The notes under the pieces are model-generated. The model saw only the letters and a list, made by a program, of their open reading frames with translations, did not search any database and had not been told where the DNA came from. A DNA stretch of 64,000 nt from Cryoendolithus antarcticus (Eukaryota; Ascomycota; Dothideomycetes; Cladosporiales; Cladosporiaceae). The translations under genes were made by a program, and so were the position numbers. The stretch covers positions 1,302,001 to 1,366,000 of the forward strand of contig NAJO01000004.1 in NCBI GenBank assembly GCA_002077065.1. Direction: 5' to 3'. This document shows, one piece after another, positions 1 to 10,336 of this stretch; position 1 is the stretch's first letter, and every line of letters starts with the position of its first letter.

Positions 1-873
1 CAAGCGGGCTACGCTGATGTAGAGAGGTCATGGGCTGGGCTTTCGTACTCTTGGTTTGAGCGATAACGGCGCTTTGGTCGAGCGTGGGTGGTAATTGGGG
101 TGGCAGACCTTGAAAAATGCATTATTCAATTCTGACAAGAACATACATACTATTGTATAGTCGACGCTAGATCAGGCTATACACTTCGTTCCCCTGAGAT
201 TCTCGTCACAGAATGTTGGGGTGTACATCAGCGTCTCCCAGTCCTTTGTTCATGCAACACCAACGTTATTAGCAATATCGACTTTCGTCTGCGACAGTAC
301 TTGACACCTGCGAGTATCCGATGTCCGGCACAGGCGGCGTGACATCTCATCTGCAAGCTGCACAAGCAAGCTCCTGGGAGTAGACGTGCAGGGTGCGAGC
401 TGCGCTTGCCGCTAAGCCCTTTCTATTCTTGGCTCACGCCCAAAGAGGTCATAATGGAGATCCCTGTCGCGTATTCGAAAAGTCAAAATTCCAGACATCA
501 CGCGTCGGGGAATGACGATCAGCAGTGTCATACAACTGAAAGTACATTGACGGGTTTGTTACGGCACTATCATGAGTTTCCGACTACAGTTCAGAAGCTT
601 GTGCTGCTGTAGTTATGAGCTCTGTGATAAGTTGGTGTATGTACCGTAACACGTCTCTGAAGTTCATACACAGAGCCGTGGAGCGTCCAGAGGTAGAGAG
701 TCAGTGATCCTCAGGCCCTCTTCAACTTTAGCGTGAGATGTGCAATCATAGCGGCATCGAAAGACACGAGTCACCGTGAGAAATGTTTAATGCTACGAAG
801 ATAAGATCTATTCTCTCACCGTCGCTCGCGAGAGCGATTCCTGCTCGGAAGCACAGGATGTTACCACAAGCAC
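1..873. other. left-edge intergenic region
   Basis: I see no supportable gene here. The only open frame of note (406-612) is short, has no motif and lacks codon structure like its neighbours. The right part should hold the 3' UTR and terminator of the IRE1 gene, which ends at 874 on the minus strand. Confidence 0.5.
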
Positions 874-3800
874 CTAAGCAATTCCCTCGAAATACCCCTT
901 GAATCTGCCCCCTTCCACGCCACACTCATGTACAACCTCATAACAAGCCATCAACAACAATGGGAACTTATTAGTCCAGTACGTGAGATACCCTCCCGGC
1001 AACGACCCAACGCGCTTCTTGACATCTTCCGGCATATCTTCATAATGGTTCTTCTTATTCCGCAGCGCGCGAAGTAAGTCCAACAATCGATCGCCAGAGT
1101 ACTTTCTTTGTTTCCCAAGCGTGTCGACAAACGAGCGATCAAGCTTAGCAAGGAAGTTGTTGCCATTGCCGATGACTTCTCGGGCACGGGACTGCAGGAT
1201 ACGAAGAGCCATTGAGTCGCCGGCGTAATAGTCCTCGTAGGTACCACGCGGTTCGCGTTCAAAGTGATCGCTCACATCACAAAGGAAGGCTAGCCGCGTC
1301 TCGGCGGTCCAGAAGAAAGGATGATTCAAGACTTGCAAGGCGGTGGGTCGATTTTCGGGGGCATGTTCCAGCATCGACGTTATCAATTGCAGGGGTTCAT
1401 ACGCGTCTGACCATCGTTGTAGCACGTCGAGTCGCTTGCGGTCGCGTTTGATGTTGAGCTCTCGCATTGGCATCCAGCTGTTGTCGTCTTCGTCCTCGTA
1501 AGGGTGGACGCCATCGGTCAACATCCAAAAGAATAGGCAGCCTAGCGAGAAGATGTCGGCGGCACGCTTGACGCCCGCAGTGCCGTTACTGCCACTCTCA
1601 CTACCCACACTGATCTGACTATGATCACTGTCCGTTTCGCGTGTCGTCTTCGAGATGAGTTCAGGAGCCTTCCATCCCAAAGTTCCGGCATTGCCCGTAG
1701 GATCGATTAAAGTGCTCACGTTTTCGGGCAGGTTCTTACCGAGTCCGAAATCAGAGATCACCATTCGAGGTCCCGTGTCGACGTACTTGGACTTTGGGAA
1801 CGCGACCAGGATATTCTGCGGCTTGATATCGCGATGTATGATCCGCAGCTTGTGTAGGTGCTGTACCCCTTTAGCAAGCTGCTTCAGATTGCGAGGGATA
1901 TCAGACTGAATGTTGCGTTTCAACTTGCGCAATTGAAGCATCCTCTCCTCGGTTCTTGCTTTCTCCGGCTCCCATATCTCGAAGAGACTAGCTTGGCATA
2001 GCTCGAGAGCAATGTAGAGGAAAGTATTGTCCTTCTCCTGGCAATAGTATCGAATGACGTTCTCGTGGTCATCACTTTGCTGTAGGAAGGACACTTCTTG
2101 CGACGCCAGCTCGAAATAGCGCGACAGCATGCGTTTGACTGCAACTGCACGCCCGCCGAAGGCACCCTCGAAGACAGAAGTACCACAGCCACCCTCTCCG
2201 ATGACCTTGTCAGTGTGAATGACCAGGCTGTTGATCTGCAGTGCACCGGATATCTGCAGACTCTCTGATTCTTTCACGCTAATGACCTCTGTTGCAGGCG
2301 TTAACGCTTGGACACCACCCTCTTTCTCTTTCTGCTTTTTACCCCCGCGGCGCCCACGATGCGCCTTCTTCTTCCTGGGTGCGCCATTATCGTCCAGTCC
2401 TTCAGCAGGAGGGGGACTACCGTCATCAGCATCGACCTGCTCGAGATCGTCATCGTCCTCGACCGATTGGGCCGGAACACCAGGAGAGAAAATCAGTTCC
2501 TGGGCAGGTTCGTCATCGCGAATTAGGTGCTTCTCCTGTGGAACGGTGGTGATGGGTTGCACCAAGGGTTCCCTTGATCTATCCATAAGCGTGCTTCTGT
2601 TATTCCGGAGAAACCTCATATCTTTGAGCACATCGGGATACTTTCTCGAGATCGGGACCACACCCAGTAGAAGGAACATTACAATGGCGACAAGCCACCA
2701 CGAGGGTAGCTGGAATCGGGGTAATTGAGCAGGCGGTGGTGGCAGCAAATCAGCCTCCACCTTTCTCGGCGGCGGTGCATCGAGGCCAAGATAGTTTCCA
2801 GCGCCTATGGAAGGCGTGCTAGCCACTTGCTCGTAAATCTCGAGAGGATGCACACCAACGAAACGTTTCATCTCACGCTTAGCAAGCGGTAATCCCGGCA
2901 ATGCTGCTCGCTCGTAGCAGCTCGCAAAAGGTGCTTCGTGCGTGATTTCGGGGTAGTTGTCGTCGCTCAAGGCATACCAGCTGCCTGATTCGGTACAATT
3001 CACGAAGACGCTCGGTGGCATGTCATCGTCCAAAGCATCGCCGATACGTGGAGGAACGGGCTGTGGCAGGACTATGAGCGGTACGTCCTGAGGCTCCTCT
3101 TCATTCGGCCGAATGACATCGAACACTCTGGCCACTGGAGAGGAGAATTTGTGATGGAGCGAGGCAGGTCTGTTATCAGTAGCCCGGGCAGGACGGAAGA
3201 CAGTGCCATCATGTCGAGTGTAGACATACTTGTTGTCGAGCGTACTCTTGTACATGCTTTGGAGATCCTGGTCACGAGTATTCGGTACCCATTCGAAGTA
3301 CTTGATGGTGCTGATCTGGTCTCCTGTATTGGCATCCTGCACGCCGATAGTGTATTCGGTCCTCCCCAGCATAAGCTTTCCTACGCTCTGACACTCATCT
3401 CCATCTACCGCTTCCAGTGGGTTGCTCCGCCTGCAGCTCTGATCGGTGTTGGTCATTGACCCGCTTGAGCTGAAGTACTTCAACACAGCGCCAGTACGAG
3501 CATCTACTGTGTAGAGTGCAGTCTTCTTCTCCATGGTGTAGGCAAATGCAGGGTACCCCTCTGAGGAGTACGGTGATAGATCCGCAAGCTCCTTCACCGT
3601 GAAGCCGAGTCTCTGCATCCCCTTGATACCGGATCCAGGCGAGTACATGTAGATGCTACCATCCTGGCTGGGCTCCACAATCCAAAGCGGATCTTCGTGC
3701 ACCACACCATGCTCGTCCACCGACCTATTATTTCGATGGTACACCGTCTCCACCATCGGCTCATCGGACTGCAGCTGCCATCTGTGGGCAAAATTGGTAC

Positions 3801-4248
3801 GGTCTCGCGCGTGTATACTTCCATCAACGGTCGCCAGGAGTATGATATCCTCGACTTGCCAGTCCTGCAAAGACCGCGCCAAATGTCGCGAGCCCAGGCC
3901 GGCAGTAGCTGCCGATCTGGACGCAGGTGGTGCTCGAACAGCCGGGTCAGACTCGGCTGGAGACAAAGTCGCAAGGGCGCGCTCGCTGTGGGTAGTTCGC
4001 GCTTTATCAGGGTACGTATCCCTGAAGCTACGGTGCTCGCTCATACGCGTATTGAGCGAGTCTGCTGCCTCGTCATAACGACGTTGGGCTGTGGCTACCG
4101 CCGCGTCCAGCGGGGCGGAAGGGGAGGGGTAGGCATGTTGTGACTGCTGCTGCAGAGCGGCCACAAATGTGGGTACGAGAAGTGTCCAGATGATTACGTC
4201 TCGTAGTCGGAAGTTCACTGCTGCTCCTGGAGGTCTTCTAGGAGGCAT
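874..4248 (-). CDS. IRE1: IRE1-type unfolded-protein-response sensor kinase/endoribonuclease
   Basis: Single-exon gene for 1124 residues. IRE1 spans the ER membrane, senses unfolded proteins in the lumen and activates a cytosolic kinase-RNase that splices HAC1-type mRNA. The N-terminus has a hydrophobic signal-like stretch (about residues 17-32), followed by a luminal beta-propeller-like region. A transmembrane helix lies near 517-535, followed by a basic and acidic linker. The kinase domain starts near 680 with the glycine-rich loop GEGGCGTSVFEG; the catalytic HRDIKPQN is near 800 and the DFG of ISDFGLG near 831. The C-terminal KEN RNase domain starts near residue 986 (FLCDVSDHFE) and runs to the end. 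Length and domain order match fungal IRE1. No key residue is obviously missing. The identity is secure; its RNA target is not in this window. Confidence 0.96.
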   Translation of the reverse strand: MPPRRPPGAAVNFRLRDVIIWTLLVPTFVAALQQQSQHAYPSPSAPLDAAVATAQRRYDEAADSLNTRMSEHRSFRDTYPDKARTTHSERALATLSPAESDPAVRAPPASRSAATAGLGSRHLARSLQDWQVEDIILLATVDGSIHARDRTNFAHRWQLQSDEPMVETVYHRNNRSVDEHGVVHEDPLWIVEPSQDGSIYMYSPGSGIKGMQRLGFTVKELADLSPYSSEGYPAFAYTMEKKTALYTVDARTGAVLKYFSSSGSMTNTDQSCRRSNPLEAVDGDECQSVGKLMLGRTEYTIGVQDANTGDQISTIKYFEWVPNTRDQDLQSMYKSTLDNKYVYTRHDGTVFRPARATDNRPASLHHKFSSPVARVFDVIRPNEEEPQDVPLIVLPQPVPPRIGDALDDDMPPSVFVNCTESGSWYALSDDNYPEITHEAPFASCYERAALPGLPLAKREMKRFVGVHPLEIYEQVASTPSIGAGNYLGLDAPPPRKVEADLLPPPPAQLPRFQLPSWWLVAIVMFLLLGVVPISRKYPDVLKDMRFLRNNRSTLMDRSREPLVQPITTVPQEKHLIRDDEPAQELIFSPGVPAQSVEDDDDLEQVDADDGSPPPAEGLDDNGAPRKKKAHRGRRGGKKQKEKEGGVQALTPATEVISVKESESLQISGALQINSLVIHTDKVIGEGGCGTSVFEGAFGGRAVAVKRMLSRYFELASQEVSFLQQSDDHENVIRYYCQEKDNTFLYIALELCQASLFEIWEPEKARTEERMLQLRKLKRNIQSDIPRNLKQLAKGVQHLHKLRIIHRDIKPQNILVAFPKSKYVDTGPRMVISDFGLGKNLPENVSTLIDPTGNAGTLGWKAPELISKTTRETDSDHSQISVGSESGSNGTAGVKRAADIFSLGCLFFWMLTDGVHPYEDEDDNSWMPMRELNIKRDRKRLDVLQRWSDAYEPLQLITSMLEHAPENRPTALQVLNHPFFWTAETRLAFLCDVSDHFEREPRGTYEDYYAGDSMALRILQSRAREVIGNGNNFLAKLDRSFVDTLGKQRKYSGDRLLDLLRALRNKKNHYEDMPEDVKKRVGSLPGGYLTYWTNKFPLLLMACYEVVHECGVEGGRFKGYFEGIA

Positions 4249-5089
4249 GGCGCCATAAGACGGATCCCGTTGATCACACCGCCCTTGGCGTCAGACGGGC
4301 GGTGTTGTGAATCGAGACGGGACTCGGCGGAGATGGCAGTAACTGTGGGAGACTCGACGAGTCCCCTGATAGTGATTGGCTAGCAATATGTAGTGGCTGA
4401 TTGGAGTGTGATTCGCGAGTGTGTTGTAGACATGAGTGTGGGAGGGTGAGGCATCTCAATAATCCATGGTATTCGAATGTGGGTCAGCCTCCTTGCGTTA
4501 CTATAAGCCGCACGTGCCAACGCACGCTAATGGGTTTAGCCGCGCGGGATTTCGTCACTCACTTCGAAAATATCACATCAATCCATGTACGCCATGTTTT
4601 ACCTCACTCGAGCATTTGTTTCACTCTACGATATCACATAATTTCCGACGGTGCAACAGTACTAACTAGCAACGGCACTTGCGGCTGTGAGCCCTGTGAG
4701 AGCACGACGTACTAGTACTCGACGGAGCACACCATAGCACAAGCTGCGGCGTGGTGGCACAGCCAGAGCCATCGGCGCTTCTGCACAAAGCAATCCACCG
4801 AGCGAAAGCTTCGACTCAATGGGCGGCACTTCGATGCAACAGCAGCTTCTGACCACCTCGTCGACGCGCAAGGGTATTGTCCTGGTTGCATGGCCTTTCA
4901 GCACTGCTTCATTGCTCGGCGTCGGATGGTGAAGTGCCTCATGCTTGCACAAGTGTTGTAGTGCTTGCTCTTCTACGTTGTGCATGTCCGAACCCGACGA
5001 GCTCTGGCTTCGTTTGATTTTCAACATAGTACGGAGCCGCCCGATCAGTGAATAGATCTGGTATTGCTGCGTGCTGAGCAACGATGCCA
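4249..5089. other. intergenic region between IRE1 and the DUF427 gene
   Basis: This holds the IRE1 promoter and the 3' flank of the DUF427 gene. A 143-codon minus-strand open frame (4662-5093) begins on the stop of the DUF427 gene, but it has no recognisable motif and I do not call it a gene. Confidence 0.45.
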
Positions 5090-6018
5090 TCATGAGAACG
5101 GAGAGACCGGCTTCTCGAGCTTCTTCCCATCAAGCTTAATGTCAACCTTCTCGTTGTAGAAGCAGACCAGTCCTGCAGTCTCGTCAGCATATATACTCTT
5201 TTATGTTCTTCTGCGACAGCATGGTGTACTCACCTTCAATCTTCGCACACTCCAACGTCGGCCTCGTGTAATACCACACCACGTCCTTCGCCACCCTGCC
5301 CTCCCCTAGATCAACACTATAATACTCCGCCTCGCCCTTATAAGGACACCCAGTCTTCAAATCACTCTTCACAAGCACTCCAGCCTTCACGTTCGTAAGC
5401 GGGAAGTAGTATCTACACGGCAGTCCAGTCTCGTACAAATGCATCGAGCTTGACGTCTCAGCCACCGTGACGCCGTGGATGGAGATCTTCATGGGCCGAG
5501 TCGATTGCAGGATGTCGATGCGTTTGAATGGGTCTTTTGGATGTATGTAGATCGGAGTAGCTTCTTCGAACCATTGGTCTACTGCGTTGAAGGTGATCTT
5601 TACCAAGCCAGCTAGAGCTTTGCCTAGTCCGGAAAGGTCATCAACCCAACGAATGCAATCGTCTGTTGACTTATCGCCGACTTTGAGTGTCAATCTGTGG
5701 GCGATGACTTTGCCATGTTTGGACTTAATTTCATCTCCAGCGCTGACTTGTAAGCCCTCGGCTTTCAGAGCTGCGGCTGGAAAGTAGAGCTGGGGATAGT
5801 AGGGCACTTCCCAGACAAAGGCAGCTCCTGTCGTGCGCACGATGTAGACGCCATTATGAAGGATCTGGACAAGTCGTGGCGTTGGAAGGATTTTGTGTGG
5901 ACCTTCAGCGGCGAGCTTGATGGCGAGTGCTTCGAGCCTATGTTCGTCAGCGAAGAGCCGAACACTGGAGCATGCATTTGGGAATCGCTCACGTTGGAGC
6001 CGCTGATGGTGGGGGCAT
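5090..6018 (-). CDS. DUF427 domain protein (two tandem DUF427 units)
   Basis: Reconstructed three-exon gene, complement(join(5090..5172, 5234..5937, 5993..6018)), 270 residues. Intron 1 (5992-5938, 55 nt) starts GTGAGC and ends CTGACGAACATAG. Intron 2 (5233-5173, 61 nt) starts GTGAGT and ends CTGACGAGACTGCAG. Both joins keep the frame. The start MPPPSAAPT leads into the conserved block KILPTPRLVQILHNGVYI. The N-terminal half carries one DUF427-like unit (VWEVPYYPQLYFP). The C-terminal half carries a second with the signature YETGLPCRYYFP and CPYKGEAEYYSV, and the last exon completes it with CFYNEKVDI. DUF427 proteins are small beta-rich proteins of unknown biochemical function, common in fungi and bacteria; I assign no reaction. 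Without the two introns the protein would lack both its start and its last strand. Confidence 0.85.
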
Positions 6019-6615
6019 TTTGAGAAGAAATGGATATTGTATACTGAGGCACCAAAATGAACACAAAGTGAGATGAAGACCGTACCCGTGATATGCTATA
6101 AGAGCCAAGCTCGATCAAGCTATTGGTAGACGAGGTGTTTGGAATCACACTCCGTCCCTGTACTTTCGAGACATCGTAATCATGGTCACGTAAGCAGCTC
6201 AAGCTCCACTGCTCTTGCGTTCTTTTGGAGATACTCTGTTCATAATCATGCCGCCTCCTCGCCAGAGCAGTAGACTGAAGAGGGAAGTGGTGTAAAATGC
6301 GTGCCCGCCCCGTAATATGGATCGCGTCGGCGTCCTTCGAAGTGATAAACCATCGGCTCCACCTCCGGCTCCACGGCCGTCTTCCTTTGGAAGCTCTGCA
6401 ACATTCCTCTGCACCACCAAAATCCTTCGTCACATGAGATCTCCTAGTGGCATTGATCTACGGCTGGATGACACTGCATTCGCCATGCTCGTGCAATAGG
6501 AATGCACAGCGTCCATGGTGTGACTTCATTGGCATCCTCTTCCCCTCACGACATAGCGTCAAGTTCTCGTAGTGCAGCGGGTAGGATGATATGGTCTCCA
6601 TGGGCTTATAAGTTC
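6019..6615. other. divergent intergenic region
   Basis: Shared upstream region of the DUF427 gene (minus) and the GH76 gene (plus). Overlapping open frames on both strands here have no recognisable domain. I see no clear regulatory motif. Confidence 0.4.
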
Positions 6616-7909
6616 ATGTTACCAGTGAGCTGGACGAGTCGAGGTAAAGTGCAACACATCATATTTGCTATCGTTGTGAGAACCTCGCTCACTTCTTTGC
6701 TGTGCTCCACAGCGACTTTCCTTTCGCCTAGTCATGCCGTGACCCTGGGCAATGCAGAAATCAGCTTCAACGTCTTGCAGCAATGGTTCAATCACACGAC
6801 TGGTCTCTGGATCCCGTCAACGGGCTGGTGGAATAGTGCCAACTGTACGCCTCCACCTCCAAACACTACATGGAGTAGCGGCTCGAGTCTGACCACCACT
6901 CACAGGCCTAACCACAATCGCGGACCTCGCTCTCATCGACTCCAAGGTCAGAGTCTCCGCATCCTACATATGGCCCACAACCTGGACGAAAGCTCAACTC
7001 TATAACCTTCAGATGCAAAGGACAGTCACCTCTCACCATCTCCCATGGACATACTATGGTCCAGGTCCAGGACAATCCTGGCCGCACCTCCCTCCCACCT
7101 GGCCTCTCCCGCCCTGGCGTCAGACTAATGGCTTTCTGAACGACTACTACGACGATGAAGGCTGGTGGGCGCTTGCCTGGATCGCCGTGTACGATGTGAC
7201 TGGAAACCGACAGTATCTTGAGACTGCGGAGAGTATCTTTGACGACATGGCCAAGTCCTTTAACACGACACCTTGCGGTGGGATCTGGTGGGACAAGGCG
7301 CATACTTATGTGAACGCTATTGCCAACGAGCTGTTCTTGGATGTTGCTGCGCACCTGGCGAACCGAGTGGGTGGAGGAATGCGACAGTACTATCTTGATT
7401 GGGCGGAGAGGCAGTGGAACTGGTTTGATGCGAGTGGGATGATCAATTCGAAATACACTATCAACGATGGGCTGACGGGCGATTGTAAGAATAACGGCGG
7501 CACAGTGTGGTCGTACAACCAGGGCGTGATTCTTGGGGGTCTGACAGAGCTCAGCAAGGCTACTGGTGATAAGTTTTACATTACCATAGCGAAGAAGATA
7601 GCTGATGCTGCGATCGCTACACTGACGGATGCTAAGGGGATTCTGCACGATGCTTGTGAGCCCGATTGTGGAGCGGATGGAAGCCAGTTCAAGGGTGTCT
7701 TCGCTCGGAATTTGCAGATGCTGCAGCAGGCGAGTCTCGAACAGCGGTACAGGGACTTCCCGATCAACAACGCGAACAAAATCTGGACGTCCGACCGTAA
7801 CGGAGCCAACCAGCTCAGCCTAATCTGGAGCGGACCCTTTGAAGCTTCAGCCAATGCGTCGACCCAGTCGTCGGCCATGGATGCCATCGTAGCAGCGCTT
7901 GCAGTCTAG
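6616..7909 (+). CDS. GH76 endo-alpha-1,6-mannanase, secreted
   Basis: Proposed as join(6616..6844, 6906..7909). The 61-nt intron starts GTACGC and ends CTCACAG; joining restores NSANCLTTIADLALID in frame. Glycoside hydrolase family 76 enzymes cleave alpha-1,6-mannan and related wall mannoproteins; fungal Dcw1/Dfg5-type members act at the cell surface in wall assembly. The N-terminus (residues about 12-40) is hydrophobic and looks like a signal region. The catalytic Asp pair is visible in NDYYDDEGWWALAWI, followed by family motifs CGGIWWD and WSYNQGVILGG. No obvious C-terminal GPI tail is present, so a secreted rather than anchored enzyme is more likely. The ATG at 6616 was chosen because it directly precedes the hydrophobic segment; upstream in-frame ATGs exist at 6502 and 6586. 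The Pro/Trp-rich stretch just before the DD motif is atypical and may be an unremoved intron. Confidence 0.82.
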
Positions 7910-7910
7910 T

Positions 7911-9836
7911 CTACCCAAGACTGACACTCACAATCTTCACATCCTCCACCGGCTTCTCCTTCCAAACCCTCACATTCTCGATGGCATGCACAACCTCCAT
8001 CCCCTTCACCACCCGTCCAAAGATAGTGTGCTTATTGTCCAGCCACGGTGCCTTCTCAGTCGTGATGAAAAACTGACTCGCATTCGTCTTCGGACCGGCA
8101 TTCGCCATGCTCACCGTGTAAGCCTTATCATGGCTGAGTGCGGGCGTGCACTCGTCTTCAAACTCCGTGCCCCAGATCGACTGGCCGCCTGTGCCGTCGC
8201 CGAGCGGATCGCCTGTCTGTATCATAAATTTGCGGATGACGCGGTGGAAGAACAGGCCGTTGTAGTAATTGTTTCGAGCGTGGGTGGTGAAGTTCTCGAC
8301 TGCCTTGGGGGCGTGCTGGGGAAACATGCGGAATGTAATATCGCCTAGCGAGGTGTGAAGGGTAGCTGTTGTGGCGAAGCGTGAGGCTTGCTCGACTGCT
8401 GCTGCGGCTTGATCAGCGGCAGAGACGATGGTACGTGGCTTCTCATTATGCACGTCGCGGTCGGATCTGGAAGCTTCGCCGTCGTTCGTGAACATGTAGA
8501 AGCGGACTTTACCGACGCCGGTGCTTGTTAGCATTGCGTCGCGGGACTCGGCTGCTTGGAGCAGTGGATTGTCGGAGGCGGCCATCTGGGCTGTGATGAT
8601 GGATTTCTTCTCTGGCTGGCCTTGGTAGAGGGCGATGTTGAGAGGTCGGAAGGACTCTTCGCGGCCGTAGAGCTTTACAAGGCGGTTTGAGGTGGTGTTT
8701 ATGACTTTTGTGCCGAGCATGCTGCCGTAGAGGATGAAGTGGCCGCTCTCGTCAAATATTACATTAGCTCGACCGCGGATCGCTGGGTTGTCGACTTCGC
8801 GCTCGACGGCTATGCGGCGACCGAAGTCCACGGCATCGAGAGGCGTGCTGCTCAAGGTGCCGGCTTGCTGCATCGAGGTGATCGTGTCGATGCTCTCGTC
8901 GTACACGCGGTGCAATTTACCCGTTGCAAAGTCGAATACACGAACCTTGCGGTCTGGGAAGGAGAGTGTGGCGAAGAGAGCGCCAGTGGGCGATATTGTC
9001 AATGAAGATGGTACTGACCTAGCCTTCTTAAAATCGAAGAGAGATGTTGAACTCTTCATCTCGAAGACATTGTCTGGCTTTTCGTATGTACCCGAGGGCC
9101 GCCAGTATTCCACCATGCCACCCTCATCTGCTGACACAACACAATCGTATGTATTATTGTACGACATCAAGACGACGGCCTTACGATGCAGTGCAGTGAT
9201 GGTGTGCAGCGGCGTTTGCGACTCGCCTCGGCCATCGTACATCACGATACGCCCATCCTGCTCGCTTGACACAGCCAACGTGGGGTATGAAGATCCAGTC
9301 CCATGCACGAAGCACACACACTTCGGCATGAAGCCTGGCACGAGCATTGCCAGCAAATCGAAATTGACCACATCAAAGATCTTGATGGTCCCATCTGCGC
9401 CAGCAGTAGCATAGCTGCGACCATCGGCGCTGACAGATGCACTCGTGATCTCGCCGTTGTGTGCCTTGAACTCCTTGACAAACTCGATGCCCTCGTAGAC
9501 TTTCTTCCAGAACTTGACGAAACCATCGATCGAGCTTGTGATCAGGAAGTCGGTATGGGGAGTGAATGTGGTGAAGGCAAGCTGCTCCTTGTGCATCAAA
9601 GACTTGGAGTATCGCGGAGCTGAAGGTAGCGCGGCGATGTACTCCTTCTCGTATGGCAGGCGCCGTCGCTTCTTCTTCTTGGGCGCATCGGCGGATGGCA
9701 ACGCGGGTCCAAGGTCATCGTCGCTACCAGAGTCGCTCTCCTCCTGCTTCACAGATCTGTCCGCTTCGCCTTGATCAACCTCATCGTGCGGTCGCTTCGT
9801 ACCTTGGGGCACTGGAGTCAGGGCCTCGGAAGCCAT
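7911..9836 (-). CDS. WD40-repeat cyclophilin peptidyl-prolyl isomerase (PPWD1/Cyp15 type)
   Basis: Single exon, 641 residues from the ATG at 9836. An acidic/basic N-terminus with a KKKKRRR nuclear-type signal is followed by WD40 repeats (about residues 90-450; for example TASVSADGRSYATAGADGTIKIFD-type blades). A cyclophilin domain (about 485-641) carries the catalytic signature FHRVIRKFMIQTGDP, then ASQFFITTEKAPWLDNKHTIFG. The human homologue PPWD1 is a spliceosome-associated prolyl isomerase, so a nuclear splicing role is inferred. The frame stays open upstream to 10181, but the first Met that fits the family is MASEALTPV. The stop lies one base from that of the convergent GH76 gene. Confidence 0.93.
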   Translation of the reverse strand: MASEALTPVPQGTKRPHDEVDQGEADRSVKQEESDSGSDDDLGPALPSADAPKKKKRRRLPYEKEYIAALPSAPRYSKSLMHKEQLAFTTFTPHTDFLITSSIDGFVKFWKKVYEGIEFVKEFKAHNGEITSASVSADGRSYATAGADGTIKIFDVVNFDLLAMLVPGFMPKCVCFVHGTGSSYPTLAVSSEQDGRIVMYDGRGESQTPLHTITALHRKAVVLMSYNNTYDCVVSADEGGMVEYWRPSGTYEKPDNVFEMKSSTSLFDFKKARSVPSSLTISPTGALFATLSFPDRKVRVFDFATGKLHRVYDESIDTITSMQQAGTLSSTPLDAVDFGRRIAVEREVDNPAIRGRANVIFDESGHFILYGSMLGTKVINTTSNRLVKLYGREESFRPLNIALYQGQPEKKSIITAQMAASDNPLLQAAESRDAMLTSTGVGKVRFYMFTNDGEASRSDRDVHNEKPRTIVSAADQAAAAVEQASRFATTATLHTSLGDITFRMFPQHAPKAVENFTTHARNNYYNGLFFHRVIRKFMIQTGDPLGDGTGGQSIWGTEFEDECTPALSHDKAYTVSMANAGPKTNASQFFITTEKAPWLDNKHTIFGRVVKGMEVVHAIENVRVWKEKPVEDVKIVSVSLG

Positions 9837-10336
9837 GACGAATATGCCAGTGTGCGGACTTGTGAAAGCTCGTACAACCAAGTCTCCGTTAAGCTCCACA
9901 CGTAGATCGAGGCTCTGCGGTACACGGGAGATCTGTTCCGCTGCAGTGTGACGCCACTCTTCGGTGCATTTCGATGCCGGGACTAAGAACAATTTGGCTG
10001 TGAGACAACATGAGTAATACCACTTCGCCACAGAGGTCACTCTCTTCCTCGCATGGAGAGGTAGGCGAAGCAGTCGACTCATACTCGCATAGCCTTGACC
10101 ATCCAATCTCTGGGAAAGCATAGTGACAGTTCTACAAACATATAAGTCGTTGTCCGGCAGGAGCGCATTGGCATCGAACACCCGGGAGCAACAACTATAT
10201 CGCCACCTCGGGCATATTTATCCTTCCACAAAATACGAATTCACTACGTCGTCGACGAGCCTACAACCACATCAATAATCCAAGTATTCTGTTCAGCTTT
10301 AGGGAGGAAGCACGACTGACAGCAACCTCTCGCAAT
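9837..10336. other. bidirectional promoter region (PPWD1-like / FAP1-like)
   Basis: A 500-bp divergent spacer between two housekeeping-type genes. The minus-strand frame of the cyclophilin gene remains open through most of it, without family similarity. No motif could be assigned. Confidence 0.4.

Noticed and set aside
2219..2728. 169-codon plus-strand ORF antisense to IRE1
   Set aside because: Ser-rich shadow of the IRE1 linker region in another frame.
4662..5093. 143-codon minus-strand ORF whose ATG overlaps the DUF427 stop
   Set aside because: No motif, composition unlike coding sequence, and it lies where the 3' UTR of the DUF427 gene must be.
5857..6021. 55-codon plus-strand ORF starting MKDLDKSWRWKDF
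   Set aside because: It reads protein-like but is antisense to the first two exons of the DUF427 gene, whose minus-strand frame has family motifs and proper splice sites.
5765..6433. 222-codon minus-strand ORF overlapping the DUF427 gene
   Set aside because: It is a different frame of the DUF427 exons and intron 1; the spliced gene explains the region better.
9837..10181. N-terminal extension of the WD40-cyclophilin by about 115 residues
   Set aside because: It would need a GTG start or a poorly supported upstream ATG, and it has no similarity to the family; MASEALTPV is the natural start.
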